From assembly GCF_000699445.3 (NCBI RefSeq), contig NC_067198.1:44206691-44270690 (forward strand): a DNA stretch of 64,000 nucleotides. The letters are read 5' to 3'. The first letter of the stretch is position 1. Each line of letters begins with the position of its first letter. The DNA is from Schistosoma haematobium (lineage: Eukaryota > Platyhelminthes > Trematoda > Strigeidida > Schistosomatidae). The notes under the pieces are model-generated. The model did no database searches, had not been told where the DNA came from, and saw only the letters and a program-made list of their open reading frames with translations. This document shows, piece after piece, positions 25,950-36,640 of this stretch. Both the position numbers and the translations under genes were made by a program.

Positions 25950-26130
25950 GTAAATGTTTCAGGCAATTCAGATGCTAGACCTTAGCAATCTCGTCAGCTG
26001 ATTTATCACAACCTAAAACTCTATATGTCACTTCATCATTATTTACTCGAATTTCCCATTATACATGAGAAATGTTTCGAAGGTGTCTATCATAAAGTAT
26101 CAAAAATATATCTTCTGCGTTCAAAGATCA
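25950..26130 (-). pseudogene. LINE-B C-terminal fragment, degenerate
   Basis: Plus-strand landmarks (GTCAGCTGATTTATCACAAC, then CACTTCATCATTATTTACTC) align with 9705-9765, so this is the same LINE region in minus orientation. The adjoining 115-codon plus-strand ORF to 26372 overlaps it and is not considered a gene. Confidence 0.5.
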
Positions 26131-26390
26131 AACTCCACAACTTGAAAGTAAAATACTGTTTAGTATACGCACCGCAAGGTAAGCAAATAGACAACTTGAC
26201 TGAACCACAACAAATGGTGAAAATTGACAATATCAAAGAAGCTTTTTATATGGATGCAGAGATATTATCAGCCATCAATTCATTAAGGTTGATGAAAAAT
26301 TCAAATTATATTAAGTTCAAATGGTCGACTAACTTTACGAAAAACTATAGAAAAAAAACTCCATTTCATTAAATAAAGATGATTCACTAT

Positions 26391-26590
26391 AGGGTTGTGG
26401 AGATTATTAAAATTTTGATCGAGATCATAAACCGATTGATGTTAGACCACCATTGAAAAACTGGACGCATTGGATGGCTAAGGAGTCCCACAATGAGACG
26501 AAACGACCGTCCAGTGCTTCTAGGTTTTCAATGATGGTCTAATATCAATCGGTTCATTATCTCAATAGATAATTCAATTGTATAGTTAAA
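26391..26590. mobile_element. Fold-back SINE-B copy
   Basis: Left arm (about 26400-26470) is the SINE-B tail in minus orientation; right arm (about 26508-26570) is the same tail in plus orientation. Paired landmarks are ATAAACCGATTGATGTTAGA and, reversed, TCTAATATCAATCGGTTCAT. Between them sits a hammerhead-like core with CUAAGGA in place of CUGAGGA and mismatched stem II GUCC/AGAC, so it is inactive. Confidence 0.75.
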
Positions 26591-26795
26591 TGGCACGTAT
26601 GCATTAAGCACAAAGAACAGTCAGTATTCCGTAAAATGAATAACCCTAATCGTAAAACGTGAACAAGAATGCATTAAAAAAATTCTTATGAAAAACAAAC
26701 AAACAAGGATTTATGATTGATAAATTTATAATTAAAAAAAGAGTCCTAAAAGTATCCAGAAAAATATCTTCCAATTTAGTCTGAGATGGATGGTA

Positions 26796-27215
26796 AAGAT
26801 TTGTAACTCAGGTGGATGATTTTAATGCACTTTTGTTCTCTGAGCTGGATGGTTTGGTCGTAGAGCTTTCATTGTACTTCTAAACAACATCATCAGCACA
26901 AACTTCAGGTTGAAGTGAAGTATTCAAATGTCTCCACATGTGATTCACAGTTTGTCCTGTAGACGTCGATGTTGAGTGATTCATGTTAACCTTAAACCAG
27001 TCATTATTTACTTCTTTGTTTTGGTTGTATCTTCCATGGGATAACCAATCAACATCGAGGTCTACAGGACAACAAGCTGTGAATCACATGTGGAAAAATC
27101 CAAACACTTCACTTCTACCTGAAGTTTATGCTGATTTCGTTCAGAAGAACGATGAAAGCTCCACGACCAGATCATCCATCTCAAAGAACAAAACTCCATG
27201 AAAATCTAATTTGGT
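26796..27215. mobile_element. Fold-back pair of PLE-type units
   Basis: Two inverted arms of about 150-180 bp (about 26796-26978 and 27049-27215) surround a 70-bp centre. Both arms contain the PLE hammerhead unit and the same outer sequences (CCACATGTGATTCACAG in one, CTGTGAATCACATGTGG in the other). The plus-strand arm has lost four bases in its core (CUGAUUUCG), so only the minus-strand arm keeps the core. PLEs often carry terminal repeats in inverted arrangements. Confidence 0.8.
26852..26903 (-). ncRNA. Hammerhead-like ribozyme, PLE variant
   Basis: Minus-strand order: GUUUGUG, CUGAUGA (26896-26890), extra U, stem II GUUGUUU/GUACAAU with one mismatch, GAAA (26870-26867), AGCU, predicted cleavage after C at 26863, UACGACCAAAC. 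Stem I pairs GUG/UAC (one wobble) and GUUU/AAAC around a bulge. Confidence 0.6.
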
Positions 27216-28287
27216 CTTTTATACAATACAATAAGAAATATTAAAAAAAAACTTATCATATCTATTAAGCATAAAACTTTATTTTACTGAAATCTACAAA
27301 ATTATGTAATGGATTAAATATGTTTCACACCCCTTGATCATGAATAAGTAAATGATAATGAATGAATGGATATATACATGTAACTATAAATTATCAGAAA
27401 GAAGATAACTCTAAATAATAATAATGATAATAACAACACAAATGAAATGGGAAGGTCAATAAAAAAGTTATTCTATCAATACAAAATGATAATAAAATCA
27501 GTCAATCATTCAGACAAAAAAACACGAAAATTAACATAATCCAGTGTAATATTGTAATATTAATAATAGAAAACGAAACATGACATAAAGAACTGATTTT
27601 GAGTTAGATTATGAGATAGCAGTTACAAATATTTGGTGATTAAGCAATTGTCAATGGTCCCTATTGATATGTCTTGTTAATTGAACGCTATATTCGGGTC
27701 CTAAGCTATTCTCGTAACACCCAAGCTAGAATTACGCAGCATCAGTATCCTTAATATTATCTTTCTGACACTTGTAGGGCGGAAATTATACAACCCAAAA
27801 ATATCTACAAACTTTCTAAATTAATCATAGGTTTATAATGGTAAATCATGGTGATAAATTCATTTGAAAGGATTGTTCGTTTATATATTCCTTATTTTTG
27901 AAACAAATGAATGGCTTAAAACAAGTGGACTAATATGGTCTAGCAATTATCATATTCTAATTGTAATAACACAGAAACAAAAAACAACCGGAACGATCCA
28001 CAATCACCATTATTGAAAACATACAGTTCGTAAACAAATGACTCATGAGTTGTTGACAGTTTACAAATGTACATTCATTTGTCAGGATTTTCCAATGACT
28101 CATTTATAACAATAATTGTGTATAACTCAATGAGAAGGTTTAATCAAATGACCTATACAAATATAATGCCAAAATTTAAATTAAATTATTCAGGTTAACG
28201 ACACTTATTTAAAACATATTCAAGGGTTAATACAATTAGATAAAGTTTATTATCTTAAAGATATCAGTAAGTATCAGAAAAGGTTTT
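27216..28287. other. No recognised gene or repeat
   Basis: AT-rich sequence with AAT-type short repeats near 27415-27440. Confidence 0.4.
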
Positions 28288-28405
28288 GTGGAGATTATAG
28301 TAATTTTAATGGTTGAGCTGAGGAGTCCCACAATAAGACGAAACGGCCGTCCAGGTTTTCCATGATGGTCTAACTTCAATTGACTCATGATCTCAACCAT
28401 CAAAA
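28288..28405 (+). mobile_element. SINE-B copy with internal deletion
   Basis: The inverted-terminus start (TTTTGTGGAGATTATAG) is joined straight to CUGAGGA, so the tRNA head and stem I 5' strand are lost. GUCC, AGAC, GAAAC, GGCC and GUCC remain, then the tail to CTCATGATCTCAACCATC. Confidence 0.75.
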
Positions 28406-28559
28406 GATATCAATAAGTATTTATTAGAAAGTGTTTGTAACTACTCATTGATGTGTTAAAGACTAAAATGGATTAGTTTCATTTGAGATATGGTCATCCT
28501 GAGTGGATTGTACCAACACTGTTGTATATTCAGAAGATCTTTTTTTAACAGTAAATTTG

Positions 28560-28660
28560 GACAGTAGCTAGCAGTCGGACCCAGTCCTATTTAAGACCCA
28601 TCAGTTGGATGAAGTTACGCTTCATGGCAGATGTTTACATTGGAACTATATGTATTCAAG
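28560..28660 (-). mobile_element. Sm-alpha relic with damaged hammerhead
   Basis: Minus-strand AACUGAUGGGUCUUAAAUAGG is followed by ACUGGGUCCGACUGCUAGC: the second A of the core is G and GAAAC is deleted. Only the region around the ribozyme is preserved. Confidence 0.65.
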
Positions 28661-28844
28661 TCAACATTGATTGATTTAACGTACTAAACGTTGGAACTTT
28701 ATTAGTTACGTCTAACTTGCTTTATATAAATGAATAGATATATTAAATAATAACGACAGCTATTTACCAACGATATTTATCATTATTTAAAAAGTCAAAG
28801 GTATCACATCAACAAATTTCCCAAGTACGAAATACATAAAATTG

Positions 28845-29025
28845 CTGGCTCAATAATCTAGAGTTGAAAAGTTCATGCGCGAGATCGAAAACCCTGGGTT
28901 CGATTTATGGATGAACGATCGTGGATATACATTGGTGAATAATCTCATAATACTAGGATGAAATGGTCATTCAGTGCCTATAGGCTTTGATAAGGATCTA
29001 ATTTAGATTGATTAATAAATTCAAT
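28845..29025 (+). mobile_element. SINE-B copy, degenerate
   Basis: Box A-like GGCTCAATAATCTAGAG and box B-like GGGTTCGATTT remain. The ribozyme segment (ACATTGGTGAATAATCTCATA, then ACTAGGATGAAATGG) has lost both core boxes. Confidence 0.65.
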
Positions 29026-29295
29026 GAAGTAAAATAAAGAATTGAACATGTCTCTACTTTGAATACATAGAGGTCAGACAATAGATTTGACAATTTATAA
29101 ATTGTTATAACCTTAATAAATGTGTATAAATATCTAAATGTTTATAGAAGTTTAAATTTCACTCAAAAGTGAATGACTATTATTTTAAGTGTTTATTGCC
29201 AACATTTCAATTTGACCTTTAAGTAAATAGATTTGAACAACTGTTATTAATAATAAATAATTTTGAAGAGAATTTTACAGTTTAAATTAACATCA

Positions 29296-29770
29296 TTACT
29301 TATTTAAATACATAAACATTGGTACAAGGAGGCACCAAGTAGATATGCGCCACATAAATCATCCGATTTGTGTGAGGGCTGTGATAATGCCCGGGTGCCC
29401 AGACCGAAGCAGGTGGTTTTCTTAGAGGGCCACACCCCGAGCCTTTGACCTAAAGGTCTGACCCACAGGGCAATGGAGCATCGTAAGGAGATGCAGTCCC
29501 ATGGAAGCCGGAGACCAACCATTGGTTCATACGCCATTTGTTCCCGCAGGATACTGGAGCCAGCCCATGTGCACCATTGGTTTGGAATCCGGTTAAGGCG
29601 CCGGACATTCGCTTTTCGTCCTCTCATTTTCGTAAACAACACCCCCGCCACGAGAAGGCAGTGAGTAGGACTTCCCTGGCAGAGGCTATATACGTGTGGC
29701 CGTGTGCGAGCATTTCGAGAGGAAGGGCGGGCTCACCCCACTCTCGGCCATACCGAGGCATTTGGGGGCT
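29296..29770 (-). mobile_element. SINE-C, full-length copy with 12-13 bp target duplication
   Basis: A 475-bp unit bounded by AAATTAACATCA at 29284-29295 and 29771-29782; an extra T before both copies makes 13 bp. On the minus strand it starts AGCCCCCAAATGCCTCGG and ends TTGTACCAATGTTTATG, then TATTTAAATAAG. Much of it matches the LINE-B leader (22.8-23.2 kb). The block is clearly GC-richer than its surroundings, so its 60-115 codon ORFs are chance frames. Confidence 0.88.
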
Positions 29771-29782
29771 AAATTAACATCA

Positions 29783-30060
29783 ACTTGCAAACTATTAGTA
29801 ATCGAAATAGTAAAGCACTCCTGATCAATTCCATAATAGATAGAAACAATACCTGAATACTTCTTAACTATCAATAGTTATCTAGCCAAATTTAGTGTAT
29901 AATGTGAAATTTAAATCAAGTTCTATTTGTTAGTATGATATCATTGAAATAAATAAAACAAAAGGTGACGTAATGGTCAGTGAAATTTTTAACTGTAATC
30001 CATTTATCATAAATTACAATTATATTATTCAAAGTTATTAATAAGTAATTTAAAACTAAT
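29783..30060. other. Unassigned AT-rich sequence
   Basis: Nothing recognised. Confidence 0.4.
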
Positions 30061-30108
30061 GCCCTAGTACGGTCGAGGGTAGGGAAAGTCAGCTCTCCCT
30101 CTTCTCAT
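30061..30108 (+). mobile_element. Fragment of SINE-C / LINE-B 5' tip
   Basis: CCCTAGTACGGTCGAGGGTA, then GTCAGCTCTCCCTCT, matches the start of SINE-C at 18211 with extra upstream bases. It is fused to the rearranged Sm-alpha copy. Confidence 0.55.
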
Positions 30109-30400
30109 TGACGATTAGAACTGCAATTGAACAGTATCTTATTGGCATATGTGGATTGCCTCGATATTGCCTTAATTCACAAGCATGATAAGCAAGAATG
30201 GATAGTGGCTAGCAGTGGAATCCAGGACACACATTTCATCTCATTTGGAATAAAGTGATAGCGTCTGAAGCAGACGGTACTGAGTTCGAGTCAAGGAGAA
30301 AATATCAACTTTGGGGTTCAGGTACATCCAGTCAACGAGTTGCGAGTAGGATGAAACACATGTCCTAGATTCGACTGCTAGCCCCATACATCTTTATTCA
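30109..30400. mobile_element. Rearranged fold-back Sm-alpha copy
   Basis: 30109-30255 is the 3' half of Sm-alpha in minus orientation (tail, then ribozyme 3' part, up to the stem II loop). From about 30258 the sequence switches to plus orientation: box A-like TAGCGTCTGAAGC, box B-like GAGTTCGAGTC, GGGGTTCAGGTACATCCAG and a mutated ribozyme, ending about 30395. The two ribozyme halves (about 30205-30250 and 30335-30395) are inverted relative to each other. The core CUGAUGA is destroyed in the plus copy. Confidence 0.75.
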
Positions 30401-31181
30401 AAACAAATATTGTTAAATACGTAGATTTGGCAAACATTTTATTTAGGTATCTAGTTAAAATATTATCTTTTTAAGTACAAGCTGTACCTTTTTTATTTTA
30501 TTTAAAACTTTGATAGAAGTTGTAAAATTGTCTTGCAACTCTTCCCTCTACGATTTAAGACAGCCTTCAGAAGTTAAGTTAACAGTTCGTGTTATTGAGG
30601 GATTATTAAGATGATTATAATCACCAATACCTCATAGTTTAAACAAGATCACGTTGATTTGCTCAAATGTCTTGGATACATACAATTTAGTTGTGCAAAT
30701 ATAGCAATAAACTGTTCATTTTAAGTTCATTTGAACTGAATTGTTACGCACGCTAACCACGTGAAATTTTAGAAAACTTTTCGTAGCTATATTACAAAAT
30801 TCATGCTATAACACTAATGTAGTTAGTGTACCTTTCTCTTGATCTGGAGTTTGAAAATGAACTGAAAGGGGTGATAGGTTCGCACACTAGTAGAATGCTG
30901 TTGAGAAACACATACATTTGAAAATTCACAAGTGGATAAACTACTGGGAATTGTCGGTGTATCAGATATGTTGTTTTGAGTATTCTATACTGTAAACAAT
31001 CATATGTTATGAAATAGAGAGATTAAAGCTAATTATATTGATACTACTTAAATATTCATCACAAAGCTGTTTTGATTATTCTAGACTGACCACAGTAGTG
31101 TTTCTCCTAGACTAATTAAACCTCAGTTCAATCAGCCGAGCACTAAGTCAACTATAAAATAACTGAGAGAAAACACAAATT
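30401..31181. other. Sequence upstream of the candidate small gene
   Basis: AT-rich, no repeat recognised. It could hold the promoter or earlier exons of the ORF at 31182. Confidence 0.35.
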
Positions 31182-31631
31182 GTGTTCAGCATTTTAATGA
31201 TTAACGACAGAAATGTAAAAGAAATTCACTACTCAAACTGTTTCGTGATCTACGCAAGAATAGGTATATTTTGCTCAATTTCTAAAATATCATTAGTTAT
31301 AATGTCAAGATCAATAACACAACGTGATACTGAGCATTTTAAGCAACAGAAAAATCACATAATCACACGTCCACCTCTCAGTGACTACAAACGTGGATCA
31401 TGGAGAGTACTTGAGTTACAAAATATTCATTTTAAAATGCACCAAAAAAGGTTAGCGGTTGAGAAGAAAATGGAAAAAAATACAATCCATACGAAATTAA
31501 TTCGACAAAGTGAACTGATATGGGAATCGATAAAACACAACATTGAACAATACAAATCAACCGCGAATAAAATTACATTCGTCTTTTTCCTAACAAGTAT
31601 TTCATATATTGCAATTTACATCGTGCATTAA
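31182..31631 (+). CDS. Candidate small protein gene (or exon), unknown function
   Basis: A 149-codon ORF that overlaps none of the recognised repeats. The likeliest start is the in-frame ATG at about 31302 (MSRSITQRDTEHFKQQKNHI), just after a possible acceptor ATTAG; that gives about 109 residues. The middle is charged and helical-looking (FKMHQKRLAVEKKMEKN, then LIRQSELIWESIKHNIEQYK), and the C-terminus is hydrophobic (ITFVFFLTSISYIAIYIV), as in a tail-anchored membrane protein. Alternatively the last segment is intron read-through from a GTATTT donor at about 31597. A polyA signal follows 85 bp after the stop. I do not recognise the family. Confidence 0.45.
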   Translation: MFSILMINDRNVKEIHYSNCFVIYARIGIFCSISKISLVIMSRSITQRDTEHFKQQKNHIITRPPLSDYKRGSWRVLELQNIHFKMHQKRLAVEKKMEKNTIHTKLIRQSELIWESIKHNIEQYKSTANKITFVFFLTSISYIAIYIVH

Positions 31632-31715
31632 CTATGGTCAGAAAGCTATCAAAAGCCAAGAAATATTGAACAGTATGAAACACTTTTGTAGTCTGTATCT
31701 ATGACCCCAACGGAA

Positions 31716-31721
31716 AATAAA
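31716..31721 (+). promoter_or_regulatory. PolyA signal AATAAA
   Basis: Canonical AATAAA 85 bp downstream of the stop of the candidate gene. Such hexamers are frequent by chance in AT-rich DNA. Confidence 0.35.
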
Positions 31722-32635
31722 TTGAGGACCTTTTCAGTGATTTCAGGATCTAAATCGTTGTGTAAATATAATCAGTCTGTGATGTAAAAATAGAAAATTC
31801 AACCATTTTCACGAACCTCATAAACTAAGAAGTACTTTATCTACTTAATTTTACACATCCATGTAATAGTGTTAACATGAACTAAGAATATTTTAAATAA
31901 TTAAACCAAATTTATGTATTCTCTAAGCCTTAAGACATACAATGTGTGTGTATGTGTAACAGTACAAGTGATATTAACCGGTTGAACTCGGGAACCATAA
32001 TGTAAAAAATTCAAATACAAGTGTTATAAATAATAAATATTACAAATCTGATTAACGAGGAGTTGAAATGATTTAAATTCCAACAGAGAAGTACAAATTA
32101 TGTAATGATGTATTGTATATTCACTTGTATAGATATAAAAATAGATTAATAATAACAATAATAATAATAATAATGATAATAATAATAATAATAACAGTAC
32201 AAAATTCACATGGAAACAACACAAAGTTTAGTCTATTGAAAACAACAAACTGATCATTGGAATACACATATTGGTACTATCAATAAATATGTAGTGAATA
32301 GACAGATCTATATATCAACTGTTGTCCAATAATGCCAATGAGAAATTAACCTGCTATGTCACCTTTTCTGTTTACTAATGCATAAAGTATAAAATTAGTA
32401 ATTAATTAGTTGATAAGTGAGTATTTTATTCACTTGCTAGAAAAGTTCAATTAGAACAGAAGAATGATACGGAAAGCCAAATAAAGATGTAGCAGTGATT
32501 ATCTGATTTAGATTTGTGTAGTTACCATAGCAAAAAATTGAAGATATTGGCTAAAAAACGGATTGTATTAGAATAAATGTACTCACTATTTTTATTCTAG
32601 AATATTTTGATTCTTAAAATTAACGTAGTTTTTAT
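31722..32635. other. AT-rich DNA with a (TAA)n tract
   Basis: An AAT/TAA trinucleotide tract lies at about 32148-32194. No gene recognised. Confidence 0.5.
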
Positions 32636-32885
32636 CAAAAGGGGTTTTGTAGAGATTTTACTAATATCAATAGTTGAAATCATGAGTCAATTGAAGCTAG
32701 ACCACCATGGAAAACCTGGAAACACTGGACGTCCGTTTCGTTCTAGTATGGAACACCTCAACAGTGCGCATCCACGATCCCCCCGCGAAATTCGAACCCA
32801 GGACCTATCAGTCTCACGCGCGAGCGCTTAACCATTAGACCACTGGGCTGGCATCTAACGGTGTTAACGTTTAACTTCAACCAAT
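32636..32885 (-). mobile_element. SINE-B copy, near full length, minus orientation
   Basis: Minus strand: head GGATTGGTTGAAGTTAAACG, box A TGGTCTAATGGTT (32842-32830), box B GGGTTCGAATTTCGCG (32799-32784), ribozyme segment, tail CCATGGTGGTCTAGCTTC, and the terminus AAAATCTCTACAAAACCCC at 32640. One of the best preserved heads in the window. Confidence 0.88.
32722..32767 (-). ncRNA. Hammerhead-like ribozyme with compensated stem II (SINE-B)
   Basis: Order: GCACUG, UUGAGGU, GUUC, CAUACUA, GAAC, GAAAC, GGAC, GUC, CAGUGU. Stem II is GUUC/GAAC where the family form is GUCC/GGAC: both strands changed and pairing is kept. The first core box has two changes (C to U, A to U), so catalysis is probably lost. 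Confidence 0.7.
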
Positions 32886-32939
32886 CCAAGAAATTGCGTC
32901 ACCGTACACTATTATCTTCAGTGAGCTGATATCTCATAA

Positions 32940-33170
32940 CAGACCTGGTTGAACTCCATTGGTTTTTATTTATTTCGAGGATTCATTCATCTTGATTTAT
33001 ATTGTCTATGAGTAATATATTTTACTATCACTGATACAGTTGCTATTTCTAATATTTTAAAATTTTTCTTGAGAATTTCAACTTGTTGTGATCATATGAT
33101 GTGGTGACTTGAATCAATGTATACATGTGCCAGGCTTTGTGTTGCTGATAATTTACCAAGTAGTAATGTT
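32940..33170 (+). mobile_element. LINE-B 3' UTR fragment
   Basis: Contains ATTGTCTATGAGTAATATAT, CTATCACTGATACAGTTGCT and ACATGTGCCAGGCTTTGTG, shared with 39545-39710 (plus) and the end of the 9.2- and 47.5-kb copies. No coding part. Confidence 0.55.
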
Positions 33171-36100
33171 ATGTTCATGATAAAACTACATCTGAGAATA
33201 ATGCAGTAAGAGTGTTTTCAATAATATCTAAAAAAAAGATTAATATATACGCAGTGGGATGCAGATGTATCCAGATAACGAATACTGAAGTGAATGAAAT
33301 GTCTTAAATCCTATTACTAATTGCTATAATAAAAAAATAATAATAATAATAATCACTATAATATAGAGAACCTTCTTATCATTATTGGAGTTTATTATTT
33401 AGTTCTATCTAATAATAATGGGAGTACAAAGTTACTGGATTACCTTTTTAAATGTAATTCCAGCATAAACACAATGGACATTTGATATTTCGTAATCAGG
33501 TTTACTCCAACATGTACTTACAAACCAATTGTAAAAACTTCATTTGAATTCGATTTCAGCTGAATTCATATAAGAGTATTTAAGTAAAACATGAAACAAT
33601 TCGGAAGTTGATCGTCCGTTTTGAGATTGTAAATAATATGGACTAACGAGTAGTATTAAAATAACACCTCGACTGCAAGTGCACACTTGACTTGGTAGTC
33701 AGGATTACATATCGTAACAAATCCAGTGATTTATATTGGCTGAAACAGACTAACAGAACTCGAGACCATCTCGAATAGATAGGATAAACCAACTGGTCAG
33801 TACTCTTTAATTATCATCAGTAGTAACTGATGTCGAAATCTTTGCAAAAACTACGTAACTTACAATAAAAAAGTTAATGCATAATTAAGTATGAGCGTAC
33901 AAAAGATATTATCGATTTAAACATTTTATATATAGAAACTGCGATTAATTCATCATTTTAGTACCGTAATTTGTTATTTGACTAGCTAAGTTATACTTGC
34001 TTCGTTACTCTCATTTATCATATATATATATATACGTAATCAAGACTAATGAAAATACAAGTGATCATTTTTCACCTAATAAATATATTTTTTACTTAAA
34101 AACAGTCAGTAGTCGGCAGCAGAAACATAATTAAACATCTTTGTTCGTTCAGCAGAGTAATTATTTTCCACCAGTAAGGTAGTTAGTTAGTTGGCAGAAG
34201 ATAAGGGTTATATGATGATAATGTTAAGAGTTAAAAGATAATGAATTATAACACTTTCATGAAAAATAAATGATGACGCAGAACTATATGTAGATAAAGT
34301 ATAACACAGATAAGTACTATATGTAAGTAATGCGTTTAACTAGAAACGACTAATTTGTTGTAAGCGTATAAATAAAGTAGAAACAAGAAATCATACGTCA
34401 CCGAGTTCAATTAATAGATAAGCAGTAGTCGATCAACGAACTTGGTGGGGCAATAAACAGTTGATTTTCGTATAATGGATTGTAAATCCAGGTAAATTGA
34501 TGATATACATGAACATTTTAGAAGTGGAAGTTGCTTTTTGACATTATAAAGACAATGATGACTTGCGCAATCAAAAATATGATTTCTCATTCTAGGAGTA
34601 AAGTGGACCTATTTGAACATACAAACCTTCTTTGTGTTACAGATAACCAAAAAAATAATTTCCAATTTTAATTTGATATTTTGAAGACTAATTTAAATAT
34701 ATGGAAACACACCTATTAGTAGCCTATAATGAAGGTATCTCTTAATTTGAATGTAAGATTAGATTTCATTAATTGGGCTTTCATTAGACACTATGTGATG
34801 TCAAGGGAGTTGGTATAATGATATTTCATGTATAACACATTTTTCATTTGAATTATTTATATTTTATGAAAGTATTAGACGAAAGTGAGGCAGTGACTAG
34901 GGAATTTACGTGTTCAACATCAAGCCACTAAATGGCAGGTTTGAATCCTACGTTGGGTTCAGCAACTGGATAGTATTCAGTAGCTCATGGACATGAATTT
35001 GCAACTCGTAAACAAGTTGGCAAATTAGACGATAATTGGGTTTGTTCACAAAAGAGGCATTACTATTTATCAATTTTAGTGTTCATTCATTAACATCCTT
35101 GGTAATTGCGACTTTGTATCATGAAATGAATGGTTCTTATACAATAAGAAAAATAACAAATTTGATATAGGTGAAAAGACAACCCAACATAACAGGTAGT
35201 GGTAATAACGTGAAAGTATTCAACTCAAACGAATAATTTTCAGTGCAACTCAATAAACACATCCAATTACTAAACTTTAGGTTATAATTCTATATATGTC
35301 AAAGTTCATGATGTTAGCTAGTTGTTCAAACTGCATGAAAGTTAGTCGTTCGGATGTTAATAATCGTACAATTTAACTACTGAGTCAATAATATACCTAA
35401 AAGTCTTTGACACATTCCTTATGGTTCTACTCAGTCTGCCCAATAAATATGCGAACTGAGGTCATAGCAATTTAATTTTATGAAATTACCAATACATTAA
35501 TTGAATCTTTAAAATATTTCGAATTTTCGACAATAAAATTATTTATCTTTATTTCAAGTGTTCAAAGCACACTCTAAATGGAATAAACAGTCATTTAATT
35601 CAGTTGTTTCGTTATTTAAGGTCTTTCTCAACTCAGAATATTCTGCCAGAATCGCGTATAAAGACAGTTTCAACAGCAGTCATCTGGTCAGTAATTCAAA
35701 GATCGAGAAGTACAAGAAGTAGTACTGAAGTGAACGAGAACACCATTGGGGACAACCGAAAGAAATGGGATGCAAAAATTACAGAATCATTTAGTAAAAG
35801 TTGAGGGGAAATTTCTGGTTGATGCATTATCCATAATTATCAAATCAGATAGTTTGAAAAATAAAAACAACCCCAGCGTAATGCACAAAAAAAGCATGGA
35901 GTACAACTATATCTTTTATTTTCTCATATTTATTCAGTGATCCTAGGTTTTTAATAGTAGTTTAACATTGATCGGTTCATGATCTCGATAACATGATTAA
36001 ATTTAGTTTCTACATAACCCATATTGTTGTATGGTGTATATCTTTTTGTATATATGAGGGGTTAGATAAACTTGACAAATTAACAAGGTCATTTTCTTTT

Positions 36101-36378
36101 CTTTCTCTACTCTTCACGTGTACATATATACATTACCATAAAAATAAACAAATAAGAACTAAGGGAAAGAAAGCGGGAGAGAGAGTGTGTGTGTGTGAGT
36201 GAGATAGAATGAGCAGGAAAAGTCCTTTTAATTGAACAATCAATAATTGGAAACTAAAAAAAAAGTATCCTGAAACCCTGGTATTAATTTTTATCAATGC
36301 CATTTCGTATTATTATTCTAAAAATAGACTTGTTTATACAAACACGAATAAGATAAATGAGGTCAATTTTAATAGCAT
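33171..36378. other. Long gene-poor interval
   Basis: Mostly unassigned AT-rich DNA. A tRNA-like box B GGTTTGAATCC at about 34940 suggests an old SINE. At 35620-35940 is a less AT-biased block with two overlapping open frames (one contains EGKFLVDALSIIIKSDSL), possibly an old retroelement or exon; I could not decide. A SINE-B tail fragment lies at 35941-35995. Confidence 0.4.
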
Positions 36379-36640
36379 TGTGGTGTGTGCTACTTATATT
36401 GACATAAATAGTATATGATGTTAGCCAGGAACAGAATGTCTGGCAGCAAAGGGACAAGAGGATCGAGCAGTAAAGAATCGAACAGAATGCAAGAACAATG
36501 AAGTCTGAGTCATTTTGAGACAATTGATGGACATTTTGCAAATTAAGCATTTACTTTATGATTGTTAGATTTTATTGACAAGTTCTGTAATTTCGAGTCA
36601 AATACATTCGATTGTCCCCACTCGTGTTCTGTTCACTACA
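36379..36640. repeat. Solo LTR-like element, copy 1
   Basis: Begins TGTGGTGTGTGCTACTTAT and ends CACTACA. It matches 42241-42521 across its length by eye (shared pieces include GGACATTTTGCAAATTAAGC versus GGAAATTCCTAAATGAAGTA, and TTGACAAGTTCTGTAAT versus TCAAGGAATTCTGTAAT). TG/CA termini and absence of internal coding sequence suit a solo LTR. Flanks GCAT and ACAT are an imperfect candidate target duplication. Confidence 0.55.

Noticed and set aside
29304..29777. Three overlapping ORFs (60-115 codons) on both strands
   Set aside because: They lie inside the SINE-C copy, a GC-rich non-coding retroposon; open frames arise from the lower stop frequency.
35604..35940. Two overlapping 64-66 codon ORFs in a less AT-biased block
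   Set aside because: Peptides are plausible but overlap in different frames, splice signals are weak and no family was recognised; not enough to call an exon.
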